8,329 nucleotides of DNA from an uncultured Muribaculaceae bacterium (GTDB lineage Bacteria > Bacteroidota > Bacteroidia > Bacteroidales > Muribaculaceae), in assembly GCA_910584665.1 (NCBI GenBank), contig CAJUBL010000089.1:1-8329 (forward strand). The letters are read 5' to 3'. Both the position numbers and the translations under genes were made by a program. Of the stretch, positions 6,823 through 8,329 are shown piece after piece (positions within the stretch are counted from its first letter, which is position 1; each line of letters opens with the position of its first letter). The notes under the pieces are model-generated. The model saw nothing but the letters and a program-made list of their open reading frames with translations. It was not told the origin of the DNA and searched no databases.

Positions 6823-6835
6823 TTTATTATATTTG
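6805..6835 (+). promoter_or_regulatory. Promoter of the acyltransferase gene
   Basis: TATATTTG (6828-6835) matches the Bacteroidetes -7 consensus TAnnTTTG, with TTG (6805-6807) as the -33 element 20 nt upstream, the same spacing as the rimP promoter. A start near 6841 would leave a leader of about 28 nt before the ATG at 6870, which supports both the promoter and the chosen start codon. Confidence 0.7.
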
Positions 6836-6869
6836 TAAGTAGTTAAAACCGCAAATATACTTCCTTTGA

Positions 6870-7910
6870 ATGCCAGTAGCTGTCCGACAGACGAGACGAC
6901 GATACGTCACCATCGACCTCATGCGTGCCATAGCCATTATTCTGGTGGTGATAGGCCACTTCGAGGATGGTGATTATCCTGCCGCCTACGAGTGCGGCAT
7001 CAAGGTGATATACAGTTTCCACATGCCGCTGTTTATGTTTGTGAGTGGTTTTGTGTATATTGCAACATGGCGTCCGGTCGGATATCGTGAATTTGTGGCG
7101 GCAAAATTCCGCCGTCTTATGATCCCTTATTTTGTCATCTCTATATTTGTGATCACTGTCAAACTGATGGTTCAGGGAGATGCACCTATCGAGCAGACGG
7201 TGACACCGTCTGACTACCTTACAATGTTCCTTTATCCCTCGGCCGGCTATTTTCTGTGGTTCATATGGGCTTTGTGGTGGATGATGCTGCTCGTCGGCCT
7301 CTTCCATGGCACCGGGGCTCATCTGGTAATGTTGGCTGTATCGTTTGTGGCAGTTCTGTTTCAGGATTGTTTTCCCGAGATATTCGCTCTGCGCGAGTTC
7401 GCCCGTGACTGGGTGTATTTCATGAGCGGCATAGTGCTGTTCGAGGTGATACTACATCCTTTGAGGCTGGTCCGTACCGACCTCACGGTCTGTTCAGTAT
7501 TTCTGTTTGCTATTTTAAATTATGTGATCCAGTGTTACGGAACATTATTGCCGCGGCAGGTACTGTATGTCCTGATGGTGGTGACAGCATTCCTCGGCAT
7601 ATATCTGTCGGTAGTGCTTTGCCGGTTTATCTGCCGTTTCAGAGGTACACGTCTCTATCGCTTGCTCCTCAGCCTGTCGGCGGCATCCTATGTCGTCTAC
7701 CTGCTTAACAATACCTTTGTCAGTTTTGCCAGGACAGCGGTTTTCAGGCTGTTCCCGGCAATTGACCTTGGAGTATGGTCTGATTTTATTCCGGCATTCA
7801 TCTTTGTCACAATGACAGGACTGCTGATACCATGGTGGTTAGGTGTCAGGATTCTGCCCCGCACCGCCCTGACGAGAGCAATGTTCGGCCTCCCCGGCTC
7901 TGGGTATTGA
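6870..7910 (+). CDS. Membrane acyltransferase, family 3 (AT3 / OafA-WecH / fucose 4-O-acetylase-like)
   Basis: AT3 proteins are multi-pass inner-membrane enzymes that move acyl (usually acetyl) groups onto surface or periplasmic sugars and other exported molecules. The 346-residue product has a basic cytosolic N-terminus (RQTRRRY, 6-12) and then about ten hydrophobic segments. The first carries IDLMRAIAIILVVIGHF, in which R19 and H30 fit the AT3 R-x10-H motif exactly. HMPLFMFVSGF (51-61) and the KFRRLMIPY loop (79-87) are also characteristic, as is the aromatic segment FLWFIWALWWMM (128-139). No SGNH or other extra C-terminal domain is present, so it is the stand-alone membrane form, closest in style to COG3594-type acetyltransferases. 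The ATG at 6870 lies about 28 nt after a promoter start. No clear terminator follows. Substrate is unknown: capsular or O-antigen polysaccharide is plausible, but no glycan genes are nearby. Confidence 0.85.
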   Translation: MPVAVRQTRRRYVTIDLMRAIAIILVVIGHFEDGDYPAAYECGIKVIYSFHMPLFMFVSGFVYIATWRPVGYREFVAAKFRRLMIPYFVISIFVITVKLMVQGDAPIEQTVTPSDYLTMFLYPSAGYFLWFIWALWWMMLLVGLFHGTGAHLVMLAVSFVAVLFQDCFPEIFALREFARDWVYFMSGIVLFEVILHPLRLVRTDLTVCSVFLFAILNYVIQCYGTLLPRQVLYVLMVVTAFLGIYLSVVLCRFICRFRGTRLYRLLLSLSAASYVVYLLNNTFVSFARTAVFRLFPAIDLGVWSDFIPAFIFVTMTGLLIPWWLGVRILPRTALTRAMFGLPGSGY

Positions 7911-8032
7911 TTGTCTTAATAACATTCATACACTTTATAAAATAATCCTGTTGGGGTTTCCATATTATTTCTATTTCAGCAATTTTATATTGCTCTTGTC
8001 GTTGTTTTCCAAAACGCACATCTGATGGATAG
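7911..8032. other. AT-rich gene-free stretch before the KilA-N remnant
   Basis: This stretch is markedly more AT-rich than the genes to its left. It holds only weak structures: an all-AT stem aaataat/attattt (7940-7946 with 7964-7970) and a 5-bp stem agcaa/ttgct (7978-7982 with 7990-7994). No promoter or convincing terminator for the acyltransferase gene was recognised. On the minus strand it is where the missing C-terminal half of the KilA-N gene would be expected, but no matching codons are visible in any frame. Confidence 0.5.
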
Positions 8033-8248
8033 CTATTTTATGCCTATGGCATCTGTGCTTTCTATCTATTCTGATGCACTCAATACAAATGATGGCAATC
8101 CGGCACTCATTCTAAAGTGGTCAGATTCGACCACTTTGAAATTCGGGTTATGAATTATATCCCATGTGCCGAGAAATTCGATAGTGTTATTGGGGACAAG
8201 ATTATCTTTTGTCTGGTTCTGACATACTCTGAATGGCTTATTACGCAA
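8033..8248 (-). pseudogene. Remnant of a KilA-N domain-containing protein
   Basis: KilA-N domains are DNA-binding modules common in phage, ICE and other mobile-element proteins of Bacteroidetes. Minus-strand codons 8191-8069 encode NNTIEFLGTWDIIHNPNF followed by KVVESDHFRMSAGLPSFVLSASE, matching the family pattern TIEFLG-W-x(4)-NP-x-F-x(2)-VE-x-D-x(6)-GL-x-SFVL. An in-frame TAG (8068-8066) stands where the family normally has the Trp of a KxWIE segment, and the same frame then continues IESTDAIGIK (8065-8036), matching the family's WIExTxAIGI, before a second TAG (8035-8033). The nonsense change is therefore most simply TGG to TAG. The expected downstream SGRYGGT-type segment is absent, and the codons before 8191 do not match the family. 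The open frame upstream offers only a TTG (8248) and is closed by TAA at 8275-8273. The gene is a decayed fragment, not functional. Confidence 0.7.
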
Positions 8249-8280
8249 AGAAGCTGCATCGTAACCGTTGCATTATGAAG

Positions 8281-8329
8281 TGACCCCAAAAAGTTGGACA
8301 GATTAAACATTATCCAGTTATAGAAAGAG
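8281..8329 (+). mobile_element. End of an IS3-like insertion sequence (partial, continues beyond the window)
   Basis: The sequence tgaccccaaaaagttggaca (8281-8300) has the form of terminal inverted repeats of IS3-family elements: it begins TGA, followed by CCCC-A-rich and GTTGGACA. The next 29 bases (gattaaac through agaaagag) would be the short leader before a transposase orfA, the start of which is not in the window. The assignment rests on recognition of the end sequence only; the other end, target duplication and transposase lie outside. It abuts the decayed KilA-N fragment. Confidence 0.6.

Larger units (their letters stand above)
6606..6869 (+). other. Structured 264-nt intergenic region between the Ntn hydrolase and acyltransferase genes
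   Basis: No coding region is supported here. The region contains an isolated -7-like element TATTTTTG (6651-6658) without a TTG at the right distance; two cgttc copies (6668-6672, 6675-6679) facing two gaacg copies (6695-6699, 6706-6710) that can pair in alternative ways; a near-identical 13-nt direct repeat aatctgcg[g/c]ttaa (6723-6735 and 6762-6774, one mismatch); a strong hairpin (6789-6822); and a well-formed promoter (6805-6835). Together these could be a small RNA gene, a long 3' UTR, or only a regulatory spacer. Confidence 0.4.

Noticed and set aside
6843..7322. 159-codon minus-strand open frame over the acyltransferase start
   Set aside because: It is antisense to a protein with clear AT3 motifs and covers that gene's promoter; its translation is His/Lys/Arg-rich and unlike any family.
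7915..7962. Fifteen-codon minus-strand open frame starting METPTGLFYK
   Set aside because: It is very short, has no promoter or homology, and is expected by chance in AT-rich DNA.
7978..7994. Small stem agcaa/ttgct as a terminator of the acyltransferase gene
   Set aside because: There are only 5 AT-rich pairs and no continuous T-tract follows, so it is too weak to call.
1..8329. CRISPR array, tRNA, rRNA or riboswitch
   Set aside because: No regularly spaced repeats, tRNA-like cloverleaf or known riboswitch core was recognised anywhere in the window.

Overview
The window looks like chromosomal DNA from a gut-type Bacteroidales bacterium, possibly Muribaculaceae-like. The family-level placement is inference. 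Three things support the order. The IF2 protein has the long proline-rich N-terminus and the IG-K-[IV]-DL / TRPKKKSK blocks of Bacteroidetes IF2. The secreted Ntn hydrolase closely resembles Bacteroides bile salt hydrolases. Two promoters match the Bacteroidetes sigma-factor pattern TTG-N20-TAnnTTTG, and the start codons are generally preceded by A/T-rich sequence with no well-placed Shine-Dalgarno.

Layout. The left 5.3 kb is one minus-strand operon, read right to left: rimP, nusA, infB, folK. It begins at a promoter at 5346-5376 and a short leader containing a GC-rich hairpin. rimP-nusA-infB is the classic transcription/translation cluster: 30S maturation, transcription elongation/termination factor, translation initiation factor. 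Here it is followed by the folate-pathway gene folK, whose ATG overlaps the infB stop by one base (TGATG), so the two are probably translationally coupled. A strong hairpin with a plus-strand T-tract (11-53) lies 10 nt past the folK stop and probably separates folK from a convergent gene outside the window.

The right part reads on the plus strand. A secreted choloylglycine hydrolase / penicillin V acylase family enzyme starts at 5544. A 264-nt structured intergenic region follows, holding a terminator-like hairpin that overlaps the next promoter. Then comes a membrane acyltransferase-3 family protein (6870-7910). These two genes are probably separate transcription units, and nothing in the sequence ties their functions together.

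The last 419 nt are AT-rich and contain no intact gene. They hold a decayed KilA-N-domain gene fragment on the minus strand, with an in-frame TAG where the family normally has a Trp, and at 8281 what looks like the terminal inverted repeat of an IS3-like insertion sequence running off the window. This edge is a mobile-element scar.

I see no clear previously undescribed system. The most worthwhile leads are the structured 6606-6869 intergenic region (possible small RNA, or a terminator with the -33 element in its loop), the rimP leader hairpin, the KilA-N remnant beside the IS end, and the substrate of the Ntn hydrolase.
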